From: an uncultured Eubacteriales bacterium
GTDB taxonomy: Bacteria > Bacillota > Clostridia > Oscillospirales > Acutalibacteraceae
Assembly: GCA_934394855.1 (NCBI GenBank)
Contig: CAKRRH010000005.1
Coordinates: 1-64,000, forward strand
Reading direction: 5' to 3'
Length of the DNA stretch: 64,000 nt
Positions 56,118 through 64,000 of the stretch are shown here, piece by piece. Every line of letters begins with the position of its first letter. Position 1 is the first letter of the stretch. Under the pieces are notes generated by a model that saw only the letters and a list, made by a program, of their open reading frames with translations, was not told the DNA's origin and searched no databases. A program made the position numbers and the translations under genes.

Positions 56118-57143
56118 ATGGAGATTTTAAAAAAATTAGAAGTAAGAGATGACAGATACGAAAAAATGCCATATAGAAGATGCGGAAAATCGGGAATCAA
56201 GCTTCCTGCAATTTCGCTCGGTCTTTGGCAGAATTTCGGCTCGGAAACGCTCAACGATGAGGAAACATTCATCAAAAAGCAGAATATCATCGTCGAGGCG
56301 TTCAATTCAGGCATAACTCATTTTGACCTTGCAAATAACTACGGTCCGCTGCCGGGTGCCGCCGAAACATTCTTCGGCAAGGTTCTAAAAGACGGGCTCA
56401 AAGGTCACAGAGACGAACTCATCATCTCGACAAAGGCCGGCTACACAATGTGGGACGGACCCTATGGCGATTGGGGTTCGAGAAAATATTTAATGGCGTC
56501 GCTCGACCAGAGCCTTGAGAGAATGGGTCTTGACTATGTTGACATATTCTATCATCACCGCTTTGACCCCGAAACTCCGCTTGAAGAAACAATGACGGCG
56601 CTTGCTGACATTGTTCATTCGGGTAAAGCACTTTATGTCGGAATTTCCAACTATAACGGCGAACAGGCAAAGCGTGCGGCTCAAATGCTCAAAGAAATGG
56701 GCGTTCATTTGCTTATCACACAGCCGAGATACAATATGTTCACCCGTTGGTTTGAGGGCGATCTGCTTCCTGTTTTGCAGGAGGAAGGAATCGGTTCGAT
56801 CGCATTTTGCCCGCTGGCTCAGGGCTTGCTCACAAACCGCTATTTAAACGGAATCCCCGCATCATCGAGAGCCGCAAGAGAAGGCTCGCTTAAATCATCG
56901 CAGATCAGCGAAGAAACGCTCAATAAAATCAGAAAGCTCAGCATGATTGCGGTTGAGCGCGGTCAATCGATGGCGCAGATGGCATTGTCGTGGAACCTTC
57001 GCGGCGACGGCAAAAATCTGACCTCGGTTGTAATCGGTGCAAGCAGCATTGAACAGCTTGATGAAAATGTCAAAGCAATTGAGAAGCTTGACTTCACAGA
57101 TGATGAATTAAATGCGATTGAGGAAATCCTTAAAGATGAGTAA
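56118..57143 (+). CDS. Aldo/keto reductase (YghZ/Gpr-like)
   Basis: 341-residue NADPH-dependent reductase. The catalytic tetrad can be placed as Asp and Tyr in THFDLANNYGP, Lys in STKAGYTM and His in YHHRFDP. The sequence resembles the L-glyceraldehyde 3-phosphate reductase group (MPYRRCGKSGIKLPAISLGLW start). C-terminal VVIGASSIEQLDEN binds NADPH. AGGTAAAAGG precedes the ATG. It overlaps the next FAD gene by 8 bp. Confidence 0.93.
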   Translation: MEILKKLEVRDDRYEKMPYRRCGKSGIKLPAISLGLWQNFGSETLNDEETFIKKQNIIVEAFNSGITHFDLANNYGPLPGAAETFFGKVLKDGLKGHRDELIISTKAGYTMWDGPYGDWGSRKYLMASLDQSLERMGLDYVDIFYHHRFDPETPLEETMTALADIVHSGKALYVGISNYNGEQAKRAAQMLKEMGVHLLITQPRYNMFTRWFEGDLLPVLQEEGIGSIAFCPLAQGLLTNRYLNGIPASSRAAREGSLKSSQISEETLNKIRKLSMIAVERGQSMAQMALSWNLRGDGKNLTSVVIGASSIEQLDENVKAIEKLDFTDDELNAIEEILKDE

Positions 57144-58386
57144 AACAGCAATAATCGGCGGCGGTTCAAGCGGACTTGCCGCCGCTATCTTCATTAAAAC
57201 AAATGATCCGAGTGCGGCGGTGACGATTTTTGACCGAATGGACCGAGTCGGTAAAAAACTGCTTGCAACAGGCAACGGCAGATGTAATTTATCAAACACC
57301 GCCGCCAGCGATTTTGGCAGTAATAACGGCAAAAAATATGCCGAGCACTATCATGGCGCTGACCGCAGCTTTGCTGTAAATGCGTTATCAAAATTCGGTA
57401 TAAATGAATTGCGGGATTTTCTGCTTTCGCTCGGAATCCCGACGACATTTGAAAATGACAAGCTCTTCCCTCTTTCGCTCAATGCATCAACAGTTGTTGA
57501 TGTTTTACGACTGAAATGTGAACAGTTAGGGGTCATTTTCAAGCTGTCACAGCAAATCGACAGCATAAAGAACAAATCCGACAATTTCATCATATCGGGT
57601 GAAACATTTGATAATGTGATTGTTGCAACGGGCGGAAAGTCGCAGGAAAATCTGGGTTCAAACGGCAGCGGATATAAATTGCTCGAAGCGTTCGGTCACA
57701 AATGCACAAAGCTCTATCCGTCGATTACCCAAATCAGGACTGAAACCGAATTTGTTCGTCAGCTAAAGGGACTCAAGATTGACGCTGACTGCAAATTATA
57801 TTTAGATAACAAGCCAATCGCCGAGCAATTCGGGCAAGTGTTGTTTGCCGATTACGGTCTGTCGGGTCCTCCGATTTTCTTCATTTCACGGTATGCGTCC
57901 GTTTATGGTGACAGGTGCAAAATCTCACTTGATTTAATGCCGAATTACAGCATGAATGATGTATTTGATTTGGTGAAAAATGTTGCAAATAATCCATTTT
58001 GCGATGATTTGACTTTGGAAAATCTCCTTACCCCGATAATAAATAAGCGAATCGGTCAAGTCATCATTAAGCATTGCGGTTACAGGCTTTCGACAAAAGT
58101 AAATAATATAACCGACCGTGACATTAAGCAAATATGCGCCGGGCTAAAAGCGTTTGAGCTAAAGGTCACGGGTGTTAAGGGATATAATATTGCGCAGGTA
58201 ACCGCCGGCGGAATCATGACCGATAAATTTGATTACAACACAATGATGTCAAAGCTAAAACCGAGGCTTTATGCAATCGGCGAAGTGCTTGATGTTGACG
58301 GAGATTGCGGCGGATATAATTTGCAATGGGCGTTCTCGTCAGCATTTTCGGCTGCAAAAAATATTACGACAGGAAAACACAGATGA
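57136..58386 (+). CDS. BaiN/HI0933-family FAD-dependent oxidoreductase
   Basis: 416-residue flavoprotein. N-terminal dinucleotide fold TAIIGGGSSGLAAAIF, the family block GKKLLATGNGRCNLSNT, ATGGKSQENLGSNGSGY, and the C-terminal IGEVLDVDGDCGGYNLQWAF with the second FAD contact. The family includes BaiN and many proteins without known substrates. I start it at ATG 57136 behind GAGGAAATCC; the first Met further upstream at 57112 lies well inside the reductase gene. Confidence 0.92.
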   Translation: MSKTAIIGGGSSGLAAAIFIKTNDPSAAVTIFDRMDRVGKKLLATGNGRCNLSNTAASDFGSNNGKKYAEHYHGADRSFAVNALSKFGINELRDFLLSLGIPTTFENDKLFPLSLNASTVVDVLRLKCEQLGVIFKLSQQIDSIKNKSDNFIISGETFDNVIVATGGKSQENLGSNGSGYKLLEAFGHKCTKLYPSITQIRTETEFVRQLKGLKIDADCKLYLDNKPIAEQFGQVLFADYGLSGPPIFFISRYASVYGDRCKISLDLMPNYSMNDVFDLVKNVANNPFCDDLTLENLLTPIINKRIGQVIIKHCGYRLSTKVNNITDRDIKQICAGLKAFELKVTGVKGYNIAQVTAGGIMTDKFDYNTMMSKLKPRLYAIGEVLDVDGDCGGYNLQWAFSSAFSAAKNITTGKHR

Positions 58387-59975
58387 TAAGATTAAACAAT
58401 CAAAAGCTGCCGCCGGATTATAAAGACAGCGACCTTGAAAAGATTACACTCAAGCGGCTGAAAATAGATAAATCCGCAATCAAATCGGTCAAAATGTTCA
58501 AACGCTCGGTTGACGCAAGAGATAAATCATGCGTTCATTTTTTGTGTACGATCGATGTCGAAACATCATCTGATGAGCAAAAAATCATTGCTAAATCGCA
58601 CTGCAAACAGGCGCAAATCGTCAAAAAAGAGCCATATATTTATCTTAAATCGGACAAATCAAAGCGTGTTGCGGTAATCGGGTCGGGTCCTGCCGGACTT
58701 TTTGCGGCATATATTTTGGCAAAAGCAGGACTTTGTCCGATAGTTTTCGAGCGCGGCAGCAAAATTGAAAAAAGAATCAAGGATGTCGAAAATTATCACA
58801 GCGGCGGTGTGCTTGATCCCGAATCGAATGTGCAATTCGGCGAAGGCGGCGCAGGTACATTTTCCGACGGCAAGCTGAACACAGGCATTAAGGACGCCAG
58901 AATTCGAACGGTGCTTGAAACATTCGTCAAATTTGGTGCAACAAACGACATTCTTTGGCTTGCAAAGCCTCATATCGGCACAGATGTTCTGCGCCGTGTG
59001 ATTGTGAATATGCGAAATCATATTACAGAGCTTGGCGGTGAGTTTCATTTTGACACAAGGGTTGAAAAAATCAACATTTCAAACGGAAAAGTCAGCGAAA
59101 TATGCGCCAAAAACGGCGATAATGAGCAGATATATTCGGTTGATGATGTGATTTTGGCAATCGGTCACAGCGCTCGTGACACTTTTTACAGCCTGAATCA
59201 GTCAAATATTCCGATGATTCAGAAACCGTTTGCGGTCGGACTCAGAATCGAGCACAGTCAAAAGATGATTAACCATTCGCAATATGGCGATTTTGCGAAT
59301 GTCGGTCGGCTCGGCGCCGCCGATTACAAGCTTGCGGTTCATCTGCCCTCCGGCAGAGGCGTTTATACTTTTTGTATGTGCCCCGGCGGTTATGTTGTCG
59401 GAGCTTCAAGCGAGCCGAATGCAATATGCACAAACGGAATGAGCAACTACAAGCGTGACGGAATGAATGCAAATTCGGCGCTTCTTATCGGGGTTGATAA
59501 ATCGGATTTCGGCTCGGATGATGTGCTTGCAGGCGTTGAATTTCAGCGAAATATCGAAAGACGCGCCTATCAAATATCGGGCGGATATAATGCGCCGTGC
59601 GAAACGGTCGGTTCGTTTTTATATGGGCATGATAATCTGACAAGCTCTGTTATTCCGACATATCGACCCGGTGTCAATATGTGCAAAACGGAAGATATTT
59701 TGCCGAATTTCATTACCGATTCAATCAAAGAAGCGCTACCTTTATTTGACAAAAAGCTTCATGGATTCGCCGATGAATCCGCAATATTAACATCGCCCGA
59801 AACACGAAGCTCCTCACCTGTCAGAATTTTACGAAACGAGCTTTTGCAAAGCGATATTATCGGGCTTTATCCGTGCGGTGAAGGTGCGGGATATGCAGGC
59901 GGAATCACCTCGGCGGCGGTTGACGGAATAAAATGCGCCGAGAACATCATTAAAAAATATTCCGAATCGATATAA
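58383..59975 (+). CDS. FAD-dependent dehydrogenase (COG2509 type)
   Basis: 530-residue protein with an N-terminal domain of about 95 residues (KLPPDYKDSDLEKITLKRL, then RSVDARDKSCVHFLCTIDV) followed by an FAD fold at about 102-116 (RVAVIGSGPAGLFAAYI) and FERGSKIEKRIKDV. Family blocks NVQFGEGGAGTFSDGKLNTG and YPCGEGAGYAGGITSAAVDG are intact. The reaction is unknown. ATG 58383 overlaps the previous stop codon by 4 bp (ATGA). Confidence 0.92.
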   Translation: MIRLNNQKLPPDYKDSDLEKITLKRLKIDKSAIKSVKMFKRSVDARDKSCVHFLCTIDVETSSDEQKIIAKSHCKQAQIVKKEPYIYLKSDKSKRVAVIGSGPAGLFAAYILAKAGLCPIVFERGSKIEKRIKDVENYHSGGVLDPESNVQFGEGGAGTFSDGKLNTGIKDARIRTVLETFVKFGATNDILWLAKPHIGTDVLRRVIVNMRNHITELGGEFHFDTRVEKINISNGKVSEICAKNGDNEQIYSVDDVILAIGHSARDTFYSLNQSNIPMIQKPFAVGLRIEHSQKMINHSQYGDFANVGRLGAADYKLAVHLPSGRGVYTFCMCPGGYVVGASSEPNAICTNGMSNYKRDGMNANSALLIGVDKSDFGSDDVLAGVEFQRNIERRAYQISGGYNAPCETVGSFLYGHDNLTSSVIPTYRPGVNMCKTEDILPNFITDSIKEALPLFDKKLHGFADESAILTSPETRSSSPVRILRNELLQSDIIGLYPCGEGAGYAGGITSAAVDGIKCAENIIKKYSESI

Positions 59976-60083
59976 GAATAATTGTATTTGTTGCGGTCAC
60001 ACTAATTCTTACTAAACTAAGAGAGGTGCGCCGCAACGCTTTTTATTATAAACAGCATATTTTTCTATTCATTCGTCGGATTT

Positions 60084-60578
60084 TTGCTTGAAACAGCCTT
60101 TGCACTCATGACATCGGGCAAAATCATGAACCGAAAAACGACCCGATTTCTCCCCTTTTGCCCTGTTTACGGAATCGGCGCAACAGTGTTCTATTTCACA
60201 CTAACCCCGTTTTATGATTACCCGATAGCGGTCGCAATTTTGGGAATATCCGTCGGCACAACGATTGAATATATATTCGGCAAGACTATTTTGGATTTAT
60301 TTCATGTTTATGTTTGGGATTACAGGTCGCTTAAATCTAACTACAATCGGCTGATTGCGCCATATTTTTCGCTGATTTGGTGCGCTTTGTCGCTCATATT
60401 TATATATGCAGTTTCCCCCTTTGTTACTCCGATCATCTACCGTTTTTCAGACATCACAAGTTATATTCTACTTGCAGTCATGACGATTGACACACTCTTT
60501 TCAATTGATATGTTAATTGCAATCGGCAACGGTGAAAATAGGGATAAATATATGTGTCCTGTGCTGAAAAGGGAATGA
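60084..60578 (+). CDS. PF06541 membrane protein (putative ABC transporter permease family), start uncertain
   Basis: 164 residues from TTG 60084 with four to five membrane segments. Family features: GKIMNRKTTRFLPFCPVYGIG, then GTTIEYIFGKTILDLFHVYVWDY split as TTIEYIFGKTIL and VWDYRSLKSNYN. The family usually begins with an FYSFxGxLLE-type segment. Here FFYSFVGFLLET is encoded in frame from about 60060, upstream of the first standard start codon. The frame is open from 60021, where GAGAGGTG is found, but only ACG or ATT/ATA codons are available. A rare start codon or a small frameshift is possible. Confidence 0.75.
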   Translation: MLETAFALMTSGKIMNRKTTRFLPFCPVYGIGATVFYFTLTPFYDYPIAVAILGISVGTTIEYIFGKTILDLFHVYVWDYRSLKSNYNRLIAPYFSLIWCALSLIFIYAVSPFVTPIIYRFSDITSYILLAVMTIDTLFSIDMLIAIGNGENRDKYMCPVLKRE

Positions 60579-60615
60579 AAAAAGCTGTGAGTTTGAACTC
60601 ACAGCTTTTAATATA
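60578..60615. terminator. Bidirectional terminator between PF06541 gene and transketolase
   Basis: AAAAGCTGTGAGTT (60580-60593) and AACTCACAGCTTTT (60596-60609) form a stem of up to 14 bp. A six-T tract on the minus strand makes it the likely end of the transketolase transcript. The plus side is weaker but usable. Confidence 0.9.
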
Positions 60616-60626
60616 TTTATTATGGA

Positions 60627-61574
60627 TTATTTGCGGCTTACTGCCAATTTTGCTTTCTCAACGATAGCCTTAGCCGACTGGCCGTAATATTCAAGCAACT
60701 GAACAGCAGGACCCGACGAGCCGAATTTGTCTTCCATTCCGACTCTGGTAACGGGCGTCGGCATTTTCTCTGACAATGTTTCGCAAACTGCGCTGCCAAG
60801 ACCGCCGATGATCGAATGTTCCTCTGCGGTTACAACTGTTCCGCATTTCTTAGCATATTCAAGCACAAGCTCGTCATCAAGCGGCTTGATTGTATGAATG
60901 TTGATAACAGCGGCATCGATTCCGTCGTTTGCAAGCTCTTTTGCGGCAATGATCGCTTCGTTTACCATTAGACCTGTTGCGAAAATTGCAACGTCCTTGC
61001 CGTCCTTCATGACAATTCCCTTGCCCGGAACAAATTTGTAGGTAGCTTCATCGTTGAATACCGGAACTGCAAGTCTGCCGAAACGGAGATATACCGGTCC
61101 GTCTATTTCAGCCGCAGCAATGGTTGCCGCTTTTGCTTCAACGCTGTCAGCAGGATTGATGATTGTCATTCCCGGAATTGTTCTCATGACCGCAATGTCT
61201 TCATTGCACTGGTGAGTTGCACCGTCTTCGCCGACCGACACACCTGCGTGAGTTGCGCCGATTTTAACCGGCAGATGAGGATAGCCGATCGAGTTGCGAA
61301 CCTGCTCAAAGGCACGGCCTGCCGCAAACATTGCAAAGCTGCTTGCAAAAACAAGCTTGCCTGTTGAGGCAATACCCGCCGCAATGCTCATCATGTTCTG
61401 CTCTGCGATTCCGCAGTCAAAGAAGTTCTCGGGATGAGCTTTTTTAAATTTACCTGTTCTTGTTGCCTCTGCCAAATCAGCGTCAAGAACTACCATGTCA
61501 TTATGATTCTCATACAGCGCAAGCAAACCTTCGCCATAACCGTCACGAGTTGCTTTTTTAATTATATCACTCAT
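60627..61574 (-). CDS. Transketolase, C-terminal subunit
   Basis: 315-residue pyrimidine-binding plus C-terminal half of transketolase. Typical blocks: DADLAEATRTGKF, FDCGIAEQNMMSIAAGIAST split as CGIAEQNMMSIAAGI, THAGVSVGEDGATHQ, and AEEHSIIGGLGSAV. It combines with the N-terminal subunit encoded just upstream to move two-carbon units in the pentose phosphate pathway and, with aroF, to supply erythrose 4-phosphate. GAAAGGAA precedes the ATG. Confidence 0.95.
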   Translation of the reverse strand: MSDIIKKATRDGYGEGLLALYENHNDMVVLDADLAEATRTGKFKKAHPENFFDCGIAEQNMMSIAAGIASTGKLVFASSFAMFAAGRAFEQVRNSIGYPHLPVKIGATHAGVSVGEDGATHQCNEDIAVMRTIPGMTIINPADSVEAKAATIAAAEIDGPVYLRFGRLAVPVFNDEATYKFVPGKGIVMKDGKDVAIFATGLMVNEAIIAAKELANDGIDAAVINIHTIKPLDDELVLEYAKKCGTVVTAEEHSIIGGLGSAVCETLSEKMPTPVTRVGMEDKFGSSGPAVQLLEYYGQSAKAIVEKAKLAVSRK

Positions 61575-61607
61575 TGTTGAAATGTTCCTTTCAAATTCAA
61601 GTCAAAA

Positions 61608-62453
61608 TTATTCCTGTTCAAGTTTGCTCAAAGCTGCATTAAGCTCATTCATTGCAATGCCATATTCCTCAGCATTCGGAGCTTTGCCGTGCCAGCCTGC
61701 CTGATTTTCCATATATGAAACGCCTTTGCCCTTGACGGATTTTGCGATTATGCAAACAGGCTTGCCTGTGATGCGTTTTGCTTCGTCGAATGCAACCTCG
61801 ATCTGCTCGAAATCGTTGCCGTCGATGTTGATTGTTTCCCAGCCGAATGCTTTGAATTTCTCATCGATCGGATAAGGCGAATTTACCTCGTCAAGTGAGC
61901 CGTCGATCTGAAGATTGTTGTAATCAACATATGCTACGAGGTTGTCAAGCTTTTTGTGAGCGGCAAACATTGCAGCCTCCCAAACCTGACCCTCTTCAAT
62001 TTCACCGTCACCGAGGATTGTATATACACGATATTTATCCCCGCTGAGTTTTGCGCTGAGTGCCATTCCGCAAGCGCATGAAATGCCCTGTCCGAGCGAG
62101 CCTGCGCTCATGTCGATTCCGGGAATCGTTTTCATGTCCGGATGTCCCTGAAGCAATGCGCCCAAATGACGGAGCGATTTGATCTCCTCTGTCGGGAAAT
62201 AGCCTCTGAGTGCAAGTGCCGCATAAAGCGCAGGCGCACAATGACCTTTTGAAAGAACAAGTCTGTCACGACCCGGATCTTTCGGATTTTTCGGATCGAT
62301 GTTCATTTCGCAGTTATAGAGATATGTTACAACCTCTGCGATTGAAAGCGAGCCGCCCGGGTGGCCTGCCTTGGCGTTATATGTGCCCTCAATTACACCC
62401 ATTCTGACCTTTGTTGCGAAGATTTCAAGTTCACGCAATTTGCTTTTGTCCAT
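61608..62453 (-). CDS. Transketolase, N-terminal subunit
   Basis: 281-residue thiamine-diphosphate-binding half of transketolase. GHPGGSLSIAEVV, SKGHCAPALYAALAL and the ThDP/Mg motif ILGDGEIEEGQVWEAAMFA split as GDGEIEEGQVWEA plus the later Asn-containing YVDYNNLQIDG are present. GGAGG lies before the ATG and 33 bp separate it from the C-terminal subunit gene. Confidence 0.95.
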   Translation of the reverse strand: MDKSKLRELEIFATKVRMGVIEGTYNAKAGHPGGSLSIAEVVTYLYNCEMNIDPKNPKDPGRDRLVLSKGHCAPALYAALALRGYFPTEEIKSLRHLGALLQGHPDMKTIPGIDMSAGSLGQGISCACGMALSAKLSGDKYRVYTILGDGEIEEGQVWEAAMFAAHKKLDNLVAYVDYNNLQIDGSLDEVNSPYPIDEKFKAFGWETINIDGNDFEQIEVAFDEAKRITGKPVCIIAKSVKGKGVSYMENQAGWHGKAPNAEEYGIAMNELNAALSKLEQE

Positions 62454-62498
62454 TACTTTACCTCCGGTATTTTTGCAATAATGTTTAAAAAATATTGT

Positions 62499-63320
62499 TT
62501 ATCTGTTCATTACAAAATCGACAAATTCGGCAAACGCACCGTCTGCGCAGGTCTTTGTCGTAATATATTTCGCCAGCGGATAGAGTTCCTTTGGCGTATC
62601 CTTGACCCATGCGCCGAACGCACAGGTGACAAGCTCAATGTCATTATAAAAGTTGCCGATCGTATATATGTTCTCATTTGGAATATCAAAATGACGGGCA
62701 AGCTCATGAACCGCCGTGCCTTTGTTGATATTCTTGCGAACACCCTCGAAAAACAGCTTTGATGTGCGAATCGTCTTGAAGTCGTCGTTTTTATATTTCC
62801 CGCTTTCAAGCTCGTCCGCAAATTCGATTATTTTAAGCAAAATTTCCTCATCATCCGCAATCAGCAACTTTGACCACGGCATTTTCTCTGCCTGCTCAAA
62901 TGTCACATGAGTCCGCTCGACCTTTTCATAATCAAGGTGGTCGGTAACGACATGGTTATCTCTGATTACATATAAATCACGGTCGGAATAGACTTCAACT
63001 CCGGCAGTCGGAAATTTATTCATTATCTCGTGGGTAAACTCTTTGATTTCATCGGCGAGATAGATGTTATAGACCAGCTTTTCGTTATTATAATCATAAA
63101 TCGCATGACCGTTGTTTACAATTATCGGGTCGGGAATGTCGATTGCTTCGGTGATGAACCGAGCCGCTTCAATTCCTCTTCCTGTCGCAACGGCAAATTT
63201 TCCGCCGAGTGAAGTAAATCGCTTGATTGCGTCGATATTTTCTTTCGGAATGTTATCCTGACGCTTATATAGTGTGCCGTCAAGATCGGTTACGATTAGA
63301 TATTTGTCAAACCGTTTCAT
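62499..63320 (-). CDS. Cof-type HAD-IIB hydrolase
   Basis: 273-residue phosphatase of the HAD superfamily, type IIB cap. Motif I is VTDLDGTLYK (about 9-18), motif II AVATGRGI, a Lys follows in INKGTAV, and motif III is TIGNFYNDIEL. Most relatives read GDxxND at that place, so the first Asp is Asn here. The metal site may be weaker or the enzyme altered. Start is ATG 63320; a TTG at 63323 is less likely. It begins 6 bp after the pseudouridine synthase stop codon. Confidence 0.9.
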   Translation of the reverse strand: MKRFDKYLIVTDLDGTLYKRQDNIPKENIDAIKRFTSLGGKFAVATGRGIEAARFITEAIDIPDPIIVNNGHAIYDYNNEKLVYNIYLADEIKEFTHEIMNKFPTAGVEVYSDRDLYVIRDNHVVTDHLDYEKVERTHVTFEQAEKMPWSKLLIADDEEILLKIIEFADELESGKYKNDDFKTIRTSKLFFEGVRKNINKGTAVHELARHFDIPNENIYTIGNFYNDIELVTCAFGAWVKDTPKELYPLAKYITTKTCADGAFAEFVDFVMNR

Positions 63321-63326
63321 CAAAAA

Positions 63327-64000
63327 TTATGCTTTCTCCATTCGATCTAATTTATTCAGCAACCGACTGAAATAGTCGGGCAATTCGCTTGTAAACTCCA
63401 TATATTGTCCGTTTGGATGAATAAATCCAAGCGTTTTTGCATGAAGACACTGTCCTTCAAAATCGCAAAGCGGATCATGCTTGCCATATAGGGGATCGTT
63501 GATTACGGGTCGGTTCAAATATGCCATGTGAACTCTGATTTGGTGGGTTCGTCCTGTTTCAAGCCGAAGCCTGATATGAGCATATTTCTCAAATTGGCGG
63601 ATAAGCTCATAGTGAGTTACCGCATTTTTGGAATTTTTTGTTGTCACCGCCATTTTCACCCTGTCAACAGGATGACGGCCGATTGGGGCGTCAACGATTC
63701 CGCTTGTTTGCTTTAATGTGCCGCAAACCACCGATTCATATTCCCTTTTAAAGGAATGGTCCTTGATTTGACGAGCCAAAAAGTTATGCGATTTATCGTT
63801 TTTTGCGACCATCAAAAGTCCGCTTGTGTCTTTGTCGATGCGGTGGACGATTCCCGGTCGCAAAACTCCGCCGATCCCGGACAATGAATCGCCGCAATGA
63901 TAGAGCAATGCATTAACAAGCGTTCCGTTGTAGTTGCCCGGAGCCGGGTGAACCACCATTCCTTTTGGCTTGTTGACGATCAGCAAATCGTCGTCTTCAT
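63327..64000 (-). CDS. RluA-family pseudouridine synthase (partial, 5' end outside window)
   Basis: Modifies uridine in rRNA (RluD type) or tRNA. The visible 224 residues include EDDDLLIVNKPKGMVVHP, the catalytic HRIDKDTSGLL (Asp), FKREYESVVCG and GRTHQIRVHMAYLN. The frame remains open at position 64000, so the N-terminal S4 domain lies outside. Rsu/Rlu subtype cannot be fixed from this part alone. Confidence 0.93.
   Translation of the reverse strand, partial: EDDDLLIVNKPKGMVVHPAPGNYNGTLVNALLYHCGDSLSGIGGVLRPGIVHRIDKDTSGLLMVAKNDKSHNFLARQIKDHSFKREYESVVCGTLKQTSGIVDAPIGRHPVDRVKMAVTTKNSKNAVTHYELIRQFEKYAHIRLRLETGRTHQIRVHMAYLNRPVINDPLYGKHDPLCDFEGQCLHAKTLGFIHPNGQYMEFTSELPDYFSRLLNKLDRMEKA

Overview
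The window reads as a chromosomal segment of a Gram-positive, spore-forming anaerobe of the class Clostridia, most likely a Ruminococcus-like member of the Oscillospirales. The evidence is a sporulation sigma factor SigK, SpoIID and CwlD homologues, a perfect CIRCE heat-shock operator, a secreted protein ending in a type I dockerin, a split transketolase, IreB, a biotin-dependent sodium-pumping decarboxylase, strong AGGAGG ribosome-binding sites and many textbook TTGACA-17-TATAAT promoters. I see no phage, insertion sequence, CRISPR array or rRNA. The species call is inference.

Layout. 1-2165 (minus): tRNA-Val and yerC-methyltransferase-hslO. 2404-6406 (plus): sodium-translocating decarboxylase operon in the order gamma, biotin carrier, beta, alpha. 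6480-8897 (minus): a small Cys protein and groES-groEL under CIRCE. 9096-13588 (plus): GTP-type PEP carboxykinase and an amino-acid ABC transporter whose binding protein is circularly permuted. 13599-19988 (minus): lipoprotein, dockerin beta-helix protein, a paired FAD oxidoreductase, an acetyltransferase and acpP. 20029-28359 (plus): aromatic amino-acid biosynthesis, aroE-aroK, then a Tyr/Phe-rich leader peptide and terminator, then aroF-tyrA-aroB-aroA-aroC-pheA. 28388-29819: ireB and a LytTR/DUF3021 pair with direct-repeat sites. 29829-32421 (minus): citrate synthase with two unknown genes. 32443-39826 (plus): spoIID-like gene, then murD, two M42 peptidases around a sugar isomerase, an acetyltransferase and a PLP lyase. 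39860-44099 (minus): mtaB, ybjQ, an unknown gene, cwlD, radA. 44193-47813 (plus): pgi, a P-loop protein, tRNA-Gly, a DUF815 ATPase. 47872-52240 (plus): a cell-surface O-acylation locus (MBOAT, DHHW, lipoprotein, SGNH). 52248-54494 (minus): yajC, a TIGR04086 membrane protein, a family-10-like glycosidase lipoprotein. 54596-60578 (plus): sigK, a membrane protein, aldo/keto reductase, two FAD proteins and a PF06541 membrane protein. 60627-64000 (minus): pseudouridine synthase (runs off the window), HAD phosphatase, split transketolase.

How it works together. The decarboxylase can couple oxaloacetate decarboxylation to sodium export, while PEP carboxykinase and citrate synthase act at the same C4/C3 node. 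The aro block supplies every step from DAHP to prephenate, plus both branch enzymes, except 3-dehydroquinate dehydratase, which is not in the window. Its second half appears to be controlled by ribosome-mediated attenuation sensing Tyr (and Phe) tRNA charging.

The two strongest observations are that aromatic leader-peptide attenuator (21638-21905), unusual for Firmicutes where T-boxes normally do this job, and the circularly permuted family-3 substrate-binding protein (11187-12002). Further items are a LytTR autoregulatory site with exact 21-bp repeat spacing, an attenuator whose stem contains the ribosome-binding site of the gene after yajC, and a 25-bp inverted repeat on the aroE promoter.
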